A DNA stretch of 64,000 nt from Burkholderia sp. USMB20 (GTDB lineage: Bacteria; Pseudomonadota; Gammaproteobacteria; Burkholderiales; Burkholderiaceae). Both the position numbers and the translations under genes were made by a program. The notes below the pieces were generated by a model. It did no database searches and was not told where the DNA came from. It saw only the letters and a list, made by a program, of their open reading frames with translations. This document shows, in pieces, positions 54,943 to 64,000 of this stretch. Where the stretch lies: assembly GCF_000949135.2 (NCBI RefSeq), contig NZ_JTAN02000021.1:434001-498000 (forward strand), given 5' to 3'. Each line of letters starts with the position of its first letter. Positions within the stretch are counted from its first letter, which is position 1.

Positions 54943-55812
54943 ATGAGCAAGTGGAACCTGATCATCAACGTCGGCCGTTGCGAGAACTGCCAGAACTGTG
55001 TGATCGCCGCGCGGGACGAGCACGTCGGCAATGACTTCCCCGGCTACGCGGCACCCGCTTCGGCCAGTGCCGAGAGCCCCATCCGCATCCTGCGTCGTGT
55101 ACAGGGTGCTTCGCACATGATCGAGACCACTTATCTGCCGGTCATGTGCAACCACTGCGACGACGCGCCCTGCATGCGTGTGGGCGGCAGCGCCATTCGC
55201 AAGCGCGCCGACGGCATCGTCATCATCGATCCGGACGAGGCGCGAGGCCGAAAGGACATCGTCAAGGCGTGCCCTTACAAGGCGATCGTGTGGAACGAAG
55301 AGCTGCAACTGCCGCAGATCTGGATCTTCGATGCGCATTTGCTCGACCAGGGCTGGTCCCGCCCGCGTTGTCAGCAGTCGTGCCCCACCGATGTCTTCGA
55401 GACGGTCAAGCTCGATGACACGGCGATGGCCGAGAAGGCCCGGCGCGAGGGACTCAAGGTATTGCGACCCAACCTGAGCACGAAGCCCCGCGTGTGGTAC
55501 AGCGGCCTCGAGCGGTGGGAAACGTGCTTCGTCGGTGGAAGCGTCAGTGCCCAGGCAGGAGACGTGGTCGAGTGTGTCACGGATGCGGTCGTCGCCTTGT
55601 ATGCAGGTAATCGGCAGGTAGCCGAAACCGTCTCGGACGGCTTCGGCGATTTCCGGTTCGACGGCCTGGCCAGGGGCAGCGGCCTCTACCGAGTCCAAAT
55701 CCGGCATGCCCGCGGCAATGCCTGGCGCGAGTGCAGATTGGGCGACAGCGCCTACCTGGGCGAGATCAGGCTCAGTCAATCGACAAACGCCGTGGCGATG
55801 GAGTGCTCGTGA
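54943..55812 (+). CDS. Transhydroxylase-like Fe-S small subunit with lost cluster ligands
   Basis: The 289-residue protein matches the AthS/RhS-type electron-transfer subunit: Cys13, 16 and 19 in RCENCQNC, Cys69, 72 and 77 (CNHCDDAPC), Cys110, and Cys143/147 (RCQQSC). The C-terminus is a transthyretin-like Ig barrel (VTDAVVALYAGNRQVAETVS, GDFRFDGLARGSGLYRVQI), a feature of this family. The fourth Cys of the first motif is Ala23, and the CxxC that normally precedes AHLL is replaced by IWIFD (residues 126-130). So at least one and perhaps two clusters cannot form in the standard way. A GAGGA site precedes ATG 54943. Confidence 0.88.
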   Translation: MSKWNLIINVGRCENCQNCVIAARDEHVGNDFPGYAAPASASAESPIRILRRVQGASHMIETTYLPVMCNHCDDAPCMRVGGSAIRKRADGIVIIDPDEARGRKDIVKACPYKAIVWNEELQLPQIWIFDAHLLDQGWSRPRCQQSCPTDVFETVKLDDTAMAEKARREGLKVLRPNLSTKPRVWYSGLERWETCFVGGSVSAQAGDVVECVTDAVVALYAGNRQVAETVSDGFGDFRFDGLARGSGLYRVQIRHARGNAWRECRLGDSAYLGEIRLSQSTNAVAMECS

Positions 55813-55856
55813 TCCGGGCGAGACTGGACGCCGCGGTGACCGACGGTGAACGAATC

Positions 55857-55886
55857 AGAAAAAACAAGGCCGGGCGAAACACCCCG
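55857..55886 (-). terminator. Terminator candidate after the aldehyde dehydrogenase gene
   Basis: Read on the minus strand, a GC-rich hairpin (CGGGG/CCCGG arms around 55871-55886) is followed by TTGTTTTTT (55858-55867). It lies between converging genes. The stem is only four to five pairs, so confidence is modest. Confidence 0.4.
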
Positions 55887-55951
55887 CTCTCGGCAACGCC
55901 ATGCGGCGTGCGCACCGCCCAAACGGCGGCACGCACGCGACCACCCGGTCG

Positions 55952-57412
<1,461 letters not shown>

Positions 57413-57574
57413 TTACGTCGATAAAACGCGCGCGGCCGCGAACGGCCGCACGCCGGTTGACAGAAAGAGCTGCGCCACCGGGCGCCCCGCACCCGGCACA
57501 ATGTTCGACGACGGCGTGCGGCACGCATGCCCGTCGTCGTCCGCCACGGTCGGCCGCGCTTCGGCGCTCCGCGC

Positions 57575-58903
57575 TCAGCGCGCGGCCGCCGTCGCCTTGC
57601 GGAGTTTCGCGACCTCCGCCGCCTGCACGGCCGGCGCGCCGTTGTTCCAGCCGGCGCGCATGAACGTCAGCACGTCGGCGATCTGCTGGTCGTTCAGCTG
57701 GTTCGCGAACGCCGGCATCGGGTACGCGGACGGCACGCCACCGATCACGAGCGACTCGCTGCCGTTCAACGTCACGTTGATCAGCGACGCGGCATCGGCC
57801 TCGAGCACGTTCGGGTTGCCGGCGAGCGGCGCGAGCAGCGGCGCGTAGCCGCGGCCGTCCGCGCCATGACAATGCAGGCAGTAAGCGTTATACACCTTTG
57901 CGCCCGGATCGTTCGCCGGCCGGCCCAACACGACCTGCGTCGCCTTCGGCTCATAACGGTAAGGCGGCGCGCCCGTGCCGCCCGCTGCCGGCAGCGATTT
58001 CAGGTAGCGGGACATCGCCGCCAGATCGTCGTCGGTCAGTTCCTGCGTGCTGTGGTTGATCACGCTGACCATCGAGCCGAACGCGGTCGCATGCCGGTTC
58101 GCGCCGGTCTTCAGGAATTGCGCGATATCCGCATCGCTCCAGCGGCCCAGCCCGGTATTGTGCTCGCCGGTCAGGTTCGACGCGAACCAGTTGTCGATCG
58201 GCGCGCCCGACAGGAACGCCGCACCGCCCTCGTCCAGCGCCTTCTCCTGGAAGCCGACACCGCGCGGCGTATGGCACGATCCGCAGTGCCCGAGCCCCTG
58301 CACGAGATACGCGCCGCGGTTCCACATCGCGTCCTTGGCCGGCTTGTCGGCATAAGGCGTCGTATCGAGGAACACCATGTTCCACAACGCGAGCGGCCAG
58401 CGCATGTTGAGCGGCCACGGGATGTCGGACGCCCGGTTCGCCTGCTTCACCGGCTCGACGCCGTGCATGAAGTACGCGTACAGCGCCTTCACGTCGTCGT
58501 CCTTCAGCTTCGCGTACGACGGATACGGCATCGCCGGATACAGGTTGTGGCCGTCCTTCGCGACGCCCTTGCGCAACGCGTTCGTAAAATCGGCTTCCGT
58601 ATAGCCGCCGATGCCCGTGTCCGGGTCGGGCGTGATGTTGGTCGTGTAGATCGCGCCCATCGGCGTGACCATCTTCAGGCCGCCGGCGAACGGCGTGCCG
58701 CGCGGCGCGGTGTGGCACGCGACGCAATCGCCGGCCTTCGCGAGATACGCGCCGCGTGCGACCAGCGCGCTGTCGGCGGCCGCCGCTTGCGCGGCGTGCG
58801 CCGCCGTGCCGGCCATCAGTGCGGACAGCGCGATCAACGACGTGCCGAACGTGCGAGCGGCGCGACTCAGGCGGTTCGGACGATTCGAGGTGAGGTTTCG
58901 CAT
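57575..58903 (-). CDS. Three-haem cytochrome c (alcohol/aldehyde dehydrogenase electron acceptor)
   Basis: The 442-residue protein has a signal peptide ending AAHAAQ and three CxxCH haem sites: DCVACHT, HCGSCHT and YCLHCHG, each in a cytochrome-c-type domain. It matches the cytochrome subunit of membrane-bound alcohol, gluconate or aldehyde dehydrogenases. Encoded 16 bases after the large molybdoenzyme subunit gene on the same strand, it is the likely electron acceptor of that enzyme, passing electrons to quinone or the oxidase. Confidence 0.92.
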   Translation of the reverse strand: MRNLTSNRPNRLSRAARTFGTSLIALSALMAGTAAHAAQAAAADSALVARGAYLAKAGDCVACHTAPRGTPFAGGLKMVTPMGAIYTTNITPDPDTGIGGYTEADFTNALRKGVAKDGHNLYPAMPYPSYAKLKDDDVKALYAYFMHGVEPVKQANRASDIPWPLNMRWPLALWNMVFLDTTPYADKPAKDAMWNRGAYLVQGLGHCGSCHTPRGVGFQEKALDEGGAAFLSGAPIDNWFASNLTGEHNTGLGRWSDADIAQFLKTGANRHATAFGSMVSVINHSTQELTDDDLAAMSRYLKSLPAAGGTGAPPYRYEPKATQVVLGRPANDPGAKVYNAYCLHCHGADGRGYAPLLAPLAGNPNVLEADAASLINVTLNGSESLVIGGVPSAYPMPAFANQLNDQQIADVLTFMRAGWNNGAPAVQAAEVAKLRKATAAAR

Positions 58904-58919
58904 GGTTCGTGTCCTCCCC

Positions 58920-61139
58920 TCAAGCCGTCTTCAGCTGGTTGCCGACCGGCAGCTTGCGCAGCCGCGTGCCGGTCGCCGCGAAGATCGCGTTCGACACAGC
59001 AGCCGCGGTCGCCGCGGTGCCCGGCTCGCCGATTCCGCCCGGCGCCTCGGCGCTTTTGACGAGATGAACCTCGATCGGCGGCGTCTCATTGATGCGCATC
59101 ACCCGGTAGTCGGTGAAGTTGCTCTGCACGACGCGGCCGTCCTCGATCGTGATCTCGCCATACAGCGCGCCCGTGATCCCGAAGATGATGCCGCCCTGCA
59201 CCTGTGCCTCGATCGTGCTCGGATTCACGGCCATCCCGCAGTCGACCGCGCACACGGCACGCTTGACCTGCACCTCGCCGCCTTCCACCGCGACGTCGAT
59301 GACGATCGAGAAGAAGCTGCCGAACGCGTGCATCACCGATACGCCGCGCCCTTGCCCCTTCGGCAGCGGCGTGCCCCAGCCGGCCGCCTTCGTCGCGACG
59401 TCGAGCACGTTGCGCGCACGCGGCGTCTTGTCGAGCAGCGCGCGGCGGTACTGGACGGGATCGGTCTTGGCCTGCGCCGCGAGTTCGTCGATGAAGCTCT
59501 CGACGACGAACGTGCTGCGGGTCGGCCCGACACCGCGCCAGAACGCGGTCGGCACGTGGCGCGGTTCCTGGCGCACGTAGTCGATCAACTGGTTCGGCAG
59601 GTCGTACGGCAGGTCGTTGGCAACCTCGACCGCGTCGGGATCGACGCCGTCCTTGAAGGCCGGCGGTGCGAAGCGCGCGAGGATCGACGAACCGACGATC
59701 CGGTGCTGCCATGCGACCGGCTTGCCGTTCGCGTCGAGGCCGGCCGAGATCCGGTCGTAGTAGTACGGGCGATACATGTCGTGCTGGATGTCTTCCTCGC
59801 GCGTCCACACGACCTTCACCGGCGCGTTGACCTGCTTCGCGATCTTCACGGCCTGGCCGATCATGTCCGTTTCGAGCCGTCGGCCGAAACCACCGCCGAG
59901 CAGGTGGTTGTGCACGACGATCCGGTCGGGCGCGAGACCCGTGAGCTTCTGCACGGTGTCGACCGCCCGCGTCGGCACCTGCGTGCCGACCCAGATCTCG
60001 CAGCCGTCGCCGCGCACGTGCACCGTGCAGTTCACCGGCTCCATCGTTGCGTGCGCAAGGAGCGGCTGTTCGTAGACGGCATCGATGCGCGTCTTCGCGT
60101 TCGCGAACGCGCGGCCGACGTCGCCGTCCTTGCGCGCGACCGCACCCTTGCCATTCGCTGCGGCCTGCGCGAGATCGGCGACGATGTCCTTCGTCGACAC
60201 CTTCGCGCCCGCGCCTTCGTTCCACTTCACGACGAGCGCCGACGCGCCGCGCTTCGCGGCCCACGTGTGATCACCGACCACCGCGACCGCGTTGTCCGCG
60301 CGCACCACCTGGCGCACGCCGGGGATCTTCTTCGCGGCCGTGTCGTCGACGCTCGCGACCGTGCCGCCGAACACCGGGCTGTTCACGATCACCGCATACA
60401 GCATGCCGGGCACGCGCACGTCGAGCCCGAACTGCGCGGTGCCGTCGACCTTCTCCGGCGAATCGAGCCGCTTCACCGGCTTGCCGATCAGCTTGAAATC
60501 GGCCGGCTGCTTCAGTGCGACGTCCTTCGGCACCGGCAGCTTCGACGCGGCGTCCGCGAGCTGGCCGTACGATGCGCGCCGGCCGCTCGGCGTGTGCTGC
60601 ACTTCGCCGTTCGCCGCCCGGCAGGTGGCCGGATCCACGTTCCATTGCTTCGCCGCCGCCGAAACCAGCAGCGTGCGCGCGGTCGCGCCCGCGCGGCGCA
60701 GCGGTTCCCACGCGTAGCGCACCGACGTCGAGCCGCCGGTCAGCTGGCCGCCGAGCAGCGGATCGAGGAACAGCTTCTCGTTCGGGGGCGCATGGTCGAG
60801 CGTGACGTTCGACAGCGGCACCTCGAGTTCCTCGGCGATCAGCATCGGCAGCGCCGTGTAGACGCCCTGGCCCATTTCGACCTTCGGCATCACCAGCGTG
60901 ACCTTGCCGGCGCGGTCGATCTGCACGAACGCATTCGGCGCGAATACGCCGGCGCGCGCGTTTTCGTCCGCATCGCCGCCGATCACCGAGCGCCGTGCAT
61001 CATCGCCCGCCGCCGGCATGCTGAAGCCGAGCAGCAGGCCGCCGCCCGCCGCCGCGCCGAGCGACATGCCCGCCTTGAGAAACGAACGGCGCGACACGCC
61101 CGCGCCGGCCCGACCTGCTTCGATCAGTCCTCGCGACAT
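58920..61139 (-). CDS. Xanthine-oxidase-family molybdopterin subunit (IorB type)
   Basis: The 739-residue protein starts with a twin-arginine leader (SRRSFLKAGMSLGAAAGGGL) and continues with the Mo-binding architecture of isoquinoline 1-oxidoreductase beta/membrane aldehyde dehydrogenase subunits: PKVEMGQGVYTALPMLIAEE, LLGGGFGRRLETD, RGVGPTRSTFVVESF, and GGIGEPGTA at the Mo active site. The duplicated Mo-domain order without an FAD domain is typical. Start ATG 61139 lies just after the small-subunit stop at 61141, so the two are co-translated. It oxidises aldehydes or heteroaromatic rings in the periplasm, with the adjacent cytochrome c as acceptor. Confidence 0.9.
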   Translation of the reverse strand: MSRGLIEAGRAGAGVSRRSFLKAGMSLGAAAGGGLLLGFSMPAAGDDARRSVIGGDADENARAGVFAPNAFVQIDRAGKVTLVMPKVEMGQGVYTALPMLIAEELEVPLSNVTLDHAPPNEKLFLDPLLGGQLTGGSTSVRYAWEPLRRAGATARTLLVSAAAKQWNVDPATCRAANGEVQHTPSGRRASYGQLADAASKLPVPKDVALKQPADFKLIGKPVKRLDSPEKVDGTAQFGLDVRVPGMLYAVIVNSPVFGGTVASVDDTAAKKIPGVRQVVRADNAVAVVGDHTWAAKRGASALVVKWNEGAGAKVSTKDIVADLAQAAANGKGAVARKDGDVGRAFANAKTRIDAVYEQPLLAHATMEPVNCTVHVRGDGCEIWVGTQVPTRAVDTVQKLTGLAPDRIVVHNHLLGGGFGRRLETDMIGQAVKIAKQVNAPVKVVWTREEDIQHDMYRPYYYDRISAGLDANGKPVAWQHRIVGSSILARFAPPAFKDGVDPDAVEVANDLPYDLPNQLIDYVRQEPRHVPTAFWRGVGPTRSTFVVESFIDELAAQAKTDPVQYRRALLDKTPRARNVLDVATKAAGWGTPLPKGQGRGVSVMHAFGSFFSIVIDVAVEGGEVQVKRAVCAVDCGMAVNPSTIEAQVQGGIIFGITGALYGEITIEDGRVVQSNFTDYRVMRINETPPIEVHLVKSAEAPGGIGEPGTAATAAAVSNAIFAATGTRLRKLPVGNQLKTA

Positions 61140-61140
61140 G

Positions 61141-61596
61141 TCATGCCCCCTTCGCGGCGTGTTTGACCGCCGCGCGAATCCGGTTGTAGGTACCACAGCG
61201 GCAGATGTTGCCGGCCATCGCCGCGTCGATGTCGGCGTCGCTCGGGTTCGGGTTCGATGCGATCAGCGCGGTGGCCGCCATCACCTGCCCGGACTGGCAA
61301 TAGCCGCACTGGACGACGTCGAGCTCGCGCCATGCCTGCTGGACCTTCTGCCCGGCCGGCGTCGCGCCGACGGCTTCGATCGTCGTGATCTTGCGGCCCG
61401 CGACGGCCGCGACCGGCAGCACGCACGCGCGTGCGGCGACGCCGTCGAGATGCACGGTGCACGCGCCGCATTGTGCGATCCCGCAGCCGAATTTCGTGCC
61501 GGTCAGGCCGACGAGGTCGCGCAGGACCCACAGCAGGGGCATGTCGTCGGGGGCGTCGACCGTGCGGTTCTCGCCGTTGATGTTGAGGGTGACCAT
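61141..61596 (-). CDS. [2Fe-2S] small subunit of the molybdoenzyme (IorA type)
   Basis: The 151-residue protein binds two [2Fe-2S] clusters: the plant-type motif [17 protein letters not shown] plus a Cys in RACVLP, and the helical motif [10 protein letters not shown] with [11 protein letters not shown]. The ATG at 61596 has GGAGG upstream. It lies immediately before the IorB-type gene and relays electrons from the Mo centre to the cytochrome. Confidence 0.93.
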   Translation of the reverse strand: MVTLNINGENRTVDAPDDMPLLWVLRDLVGLTGTKFGCGIAQCGACTVHLDGVAARACVLPVAAVAGRKITTIEAVGATPAGQKVQQAWRELDVVQCGYCQSGQVMAATALIASNPNPSDADIDAAMAGNICRCGTYNRIRAAVKHAAKGA

Positions 61597-61739
61597 TCGG
61601 CCTCCGGGGGCGGTGTATTGGGGAAGCGGCGCGAACGATGCGCAGCGCCGCGTTGTCGTTGTCGTCGCCGTTGCGTCATGCGTGACGGCTGCCGCACGGT
61701 CCCGGGCGAGAACGGGCCGTGACGGGGGGTACCGCGTCG

Positions 61740-62039
61740 TTACTCGGCCACGTCGATGCCCGACAGCACCTTGATGACGGGCGGCGCCGCGAACCAGTCG
61801 GCCGACTTCACGCGAAATTCCGTGAAATGCGGGCTGGCGAGGTGCGCGTCGAACGCGGCCTGGTCGTCGTAGATCTCGTACAGGTGCAGGTTCGGCGAAC
61901 CGTCCTGCTCGCGGAACAGGTCGTAGCGCCGGTTGCCCGGCTCGACGCGCGTCTTGGCGACCATGCTGCGCAATTCGGCCTCGGCGGCCTGCGCGTGTTC
62001 GGGTTTCAGGAACAGGGAAGCAATCACGTGAAGCGCCAT
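61740..62039 (-). CDS. ABM-domain quinol monooxygenase-like protein
   Basis: The 99-residue ferredoxin-like protein follows the antibiotic biosynthesis monooxygenase / YgiN fold: [52 protein letters not shown]. Such dimers oxidise quinols or act on reactive aromatics without cofactor. GGAG precedes ATG 62039. It sits between an NADP reductase gene and the molybdoenzyme genes on the same strand, suggesting a role in aldehyde or quinone stress. Confidence 0.88.
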   Translation of the reverse strand: MALHVIASLFLKPEHAQAAEAELRSMVAKTRVEPGNRRYDLFREQDGSPNLHLYEIYDDQAAFDAHLASPHFTEFRVKSADWFAAPPVIKVLSGIDVAE

Positions 62040-62133
62040 CTTTGTCACTCCTTTCGAAACGGAATCGAGCATGCCACAAGCCGGCGTCTCGCGACGCCAG
62101 CGTGCAATCGTCGTGTGTCGTCTTGCGCCGGTG

Positions 62134-63177
62134 TCAGGCCAGTTCGTCCGGACCCACGCGCACGACGACCTTGCCGAAATTCTTGCCGGCGAGCAAGCCG
62201 ATCAGCGCATTCGGCGCATCGGCGAGATCGGGGATGACATCCTCGAGCGCCTTCACCTTGCCCTGCGCGAGCCACTCGCTCATCTCCGTCAGGAACTGCG
62301 CGTAGCCCGTCGCGTAATGATCGAAAATGATGAAGCCCTGCATCCGGATGCGCTTGCGCAGGATCGTCCCCATCAGCAGCGGCAGGCGATCGGGGCCGGC
62401 CGGCAACGCGGTGTCGTTGTAATGGGCGATCAGCCCGCATACCGGCACGCGCGCATGCTCGTTGAGCAGCGGCCACACCGCATCGAACACGGCGCCGCCG
62501 ACGTTCTCGAAATAGACGTCGATGCCCTTCGGACAGGCTTCCTTCAGCCGGGCGGCGAATTGCGGATCGCGGTGGTCGACGCAATCGTCGAAGCCAAGCG
62601 TGCCCTTCACGTACGCGACCTTGTCGGCGCCGCCCGCGACGCCGATCACGCGGCAGCCCTTCAGCTTCGCGATCTGGCCGACCACAGCACCGACCGCCCC
62701 GCTCGCGGCGGCGACGACCACGGTTTCGCCGGCCTTCGGCTCGCCGATCTTCAGCAGCCCGGTGTACGCGGTGAACCCCGGCATGCCGAGCACGCCGAGT
62801 GCATGCGACGGATGCGCGAAGTCGCGGCCGAGCGGAATGAGACCGCTGCCGTCCGACAGCGAATAGTCCTGCCAGCCACCGCGCGCGACGACCAGGTCGC
62901 CTTCGCGATACGCGGGCAGGTTGGACGCCACGACACGGCTGACCGTGCCGCCGACCATCACGTCGCCGAGCTCGACCGGCGGCGCATATGACGGCGCGTC
63001 GCTCATCCGGCCGCGCATGTACGGGTCGAGCGACAGCCAGATCGTGCGCAGCAGCACCTGGCCGGCACCGGGCACCGGTACGTCGCCGGTTTCGAGACGA
63101 AAGTCGTTCGGGGTGGGCGCGCCGACCGGGCGCGTATTCAGGATGATTCTGCGGTTTGCTGCCTTGCCTTGCGGCAT
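62134..63177 (-). CDS. Zinc-independent NADP-dependent oxidoreductase (MDR, CurA/LTB4DH type)
   Basis: The 347-residue medium-chain reductase lacks the structural-zinc cysteines and carries TIWLSLDPYMRGRMSD near the N-terminus and the NADP-binding VAAASGAVGAVVGQIAKLKG, both typical of the leukotriene-B4 12-hydroxydehydrogenase/CurA branch. These enzymes reduce the double bond of enones and alkenals. ATG 63177 is chosen over TTG 63192. A TetR gene lies upstream on the same strand with a NemR-like palindrome in between, so the pair resembles electrophile-responsive nemR-type units. Confidence 0.9.
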   Translation of the reverse strand: MPQGKAANRRIILNTRPVGAPTPNDFRLETGDVPVPGAGQVLLRTIWLSLDPYMRGRMSDAPSYAPPVELGDVMVGGTVSRVVASNLPAYREGDLVVARGGWQDYSLSDGSGLIPLGRDFAHPSHALGVLGMPGFTAYTGLLKIGEPKAGETVVVAAASGAVGAVVGQIAKLKGCRVIGVAGGADKVAYVKGTLGFDDCVDHRDPQFAARLKEACPKGIDVYFENVGGAVFDAVWPLLNEHARVPVCGLIAHYNDTALPAGPDRLPLLMGTILRKRIRMQGFIIFDHYATGYAQFLTEMSEWLAQGKVKALEDVIPDLADAPNALIGLLAGKNFGKVVVRVGPDELA

Positions 63178-63326
63178 GGGAACCTCCGTCAACAGGAAGG
63201 GACGTGCACGGGCACGATCGGATCAACGTTGGACAACCGTGATGCGCGAAGCTGCAGCCTTGCCGGCGAATCAGCCGGCGGCCGGGCCGCCGCCTCGCGG
63301 GTAAAACAATGTGACTTCAGCGTAAG

Positions 63327-63341
63327 TAGACCAGTCGTCTA
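63327..63341. promoter_or_regulatory. NemR-like palindromic operator candidate
   Basis: TAGACCAGTCGTCTA has arms TAGAC and GTCTA; on the minus strand it reads TAGAC-GACT-GGTCTA. It lies between the TetR stop and the reductase start. It resembles TAGACC-N4-GGTCTA sites of NemR-group TetR repressors. Confidence 0.55.
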
Positions 63342-63382
63342 GCGCTCACGCAAAAAACAAGGCGCGCCTGCGCGCGCCCACA

Positions 63383-64000
63383 TTACGACTGCACTCCGTC
63401 CGGCTCGAAGGACGGCAGGTTCAGCATCCGCCGTGTTTCGAGCATCGCGCGTTCGAGCGGTTTGCGGTCGCGGTGAATCTTCTCCAGCAGCGTCGCGCCC
63501 AGCCACAGCTCGTAAAGGATCGCGGCCGTATGCGCCGGATCGTCGACGCCGCCCAGCGAACCGTCGGCCAACCCGGCCTCGATCCCGCCCGCGAGCCGCT
63601 CGATGATCTGGCCGGTGCCGCGCCGCAGGACCGCGCGCATCGCCTCCGACAAATCGGACACTTCCGCGCCGAGCTTCACCGCGAGGCACTTGCCTTCCGG
63701 ATCGTCCGCGCACTGCGTGCGCAGCCAGTTGCCCCAGTACGTCATCAGGCGCTGCGCGCCCGTGCCGGCCGGGTGCTTGAGCAGGTTGTCGAGGTGCTCG
63801 AGATAGCCTTCGAAATACGATTCGAGCAGCGCCTCGCCGAACGCCTCCTTCGAGCCGAAGTAATGGTAGAACGAGCCCTTCGGGATACCCGCCGCGGCGA
63901 GAATCTCGTTCAGACCGACCGCCGAAAACCCCTTGTGGAGCATGATCGGCTTCGCGATATTCAGGATGTGCTGGCGGACTTCCGCGCCTGAAGATGCATT
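63383..64000 (-). CDS. TetR-family regulator (5' end outside window)
   Basis: The frame is open through the right edge, reading NASSGAEVRQHILNIAKPIM before the first internal Met at 63943, so the start is beyond the window. The helix-turn-helix (AVGLNEILAAAGIPKGSFYH, YFGSKEAFGEALLESYF) and effector region (GNWLRTQCADDPEGKCLAVK with a Cys, LGAEVSDLS) fit the NemR/AcuR-like TetR group, in which that Cys senses electrophiles. It precedes the NADP reductase gene by about 200 bases, its expected target. Confidence 0.9.
   Translation of the reverse strand, partial: NASSGAEVRQHILNIAKPIMLHKGFSAVGLNEILAAAGIPKGSFYHYFGSKEAFGEALLESYFEGYLEHLDNLLKHPAGTGAQRLMTYWGNWLRTQCADDPEGKCLAVKLGAEVSDLSEAMRAVLRRGTGQIIERLAGGIEAGLADGSLGGVDDPAHTAAILYELWLGATLLEKIHRDRKPLERAMLETRRMLNLPSFEPDGVQS

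Noticed and set aside
58665-61166. Plus-strand frame opposite the cytochrome and IorB-type genes
   Set aside because: Arg/His/Val-rich antisense translation with no motif; the minus-strand genes have haem sites and Mo motifs.

Overview
The window looks like part of a secondary replicon of a Burkholderia-type betaproteobacterium. It has uniformly high GC, third-position-G/C coding, OmpC-type trimeric porins, stacked aromatic and organic-acid catabolic clusters, and many TetR, IclR and LuxR regulators. The genus is an inference from gene content. I saw no rRNA, tRNA, CRISPR array or replication origin, and apart from one insertion sequence and its remnant there is no mobile DNA.

Layout. 1-6713 holds the 3' part of a giant multidomain protein with a caspase-like His/Cys signature and a C-terminal LysM domain. 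6833-9401 is a divergent response regulator / hybrid kinase pair. 9872-12679 carries a fatty-acid-hydroxylase-type membrane enzyme and an exported serine hydrolase. 13481-19453 is a mandelate/benzoylformate cluster (mdlC, aldehyde dehydrogenase, AAHS transporter, mdlB). 19801-28483 is a divergent IclR-controlled cluster (CitE-like lyase, porin and exported MmgE/PrpD protein on one side; CoA-transferase, cyclase-family hydrolase and MFS carrier on the other), with the same palindrome at both promoters. 28755-32065 has a LuxR regulator, a carbon-nitrogen hydrolase and an APC permease. 32160-34116 is a decayed IS copy next to an intact ISNCY-like element.

34346-45625 is an envelope and efflux block: a TetR repressor, a divergent RND tripartite pump, a pqiABC lipid-transport operon and a further short TetR gene. 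45772-55812 is the most unusual part. A second TetR, a close paralogue of the first, faces a cluster encoding an extradiol-type VOC dioxygenase, a fumarylacetoacetate-hydrolase-family enzyme, an acyl-CoA synthetase, an OmpW channel, and a two-subunit Mo enzyme resembling pyrogallol:phloroglucinol transhydroxylase / resorcinol hydroxylase. Its large subunit carries an N-terminal SCP2-like extension, and its small subunit has lost several Fe-S cysteines. The two TetR genes share an almost identical divergent promoter module, which suggests that the efflux pump and the catabolic cluster answer related signals.

55952-64000 is a minus-strand oxidation block: an NAD(P) aldehyde dehydrogenase, a three-haem cytochrome c, a xanthine-oxidase-family molybdoenzyme (two subunits), an ABM-fold monooxygenase, a zinc-independent NADP reductase, and a TetR gene running off the right edge.
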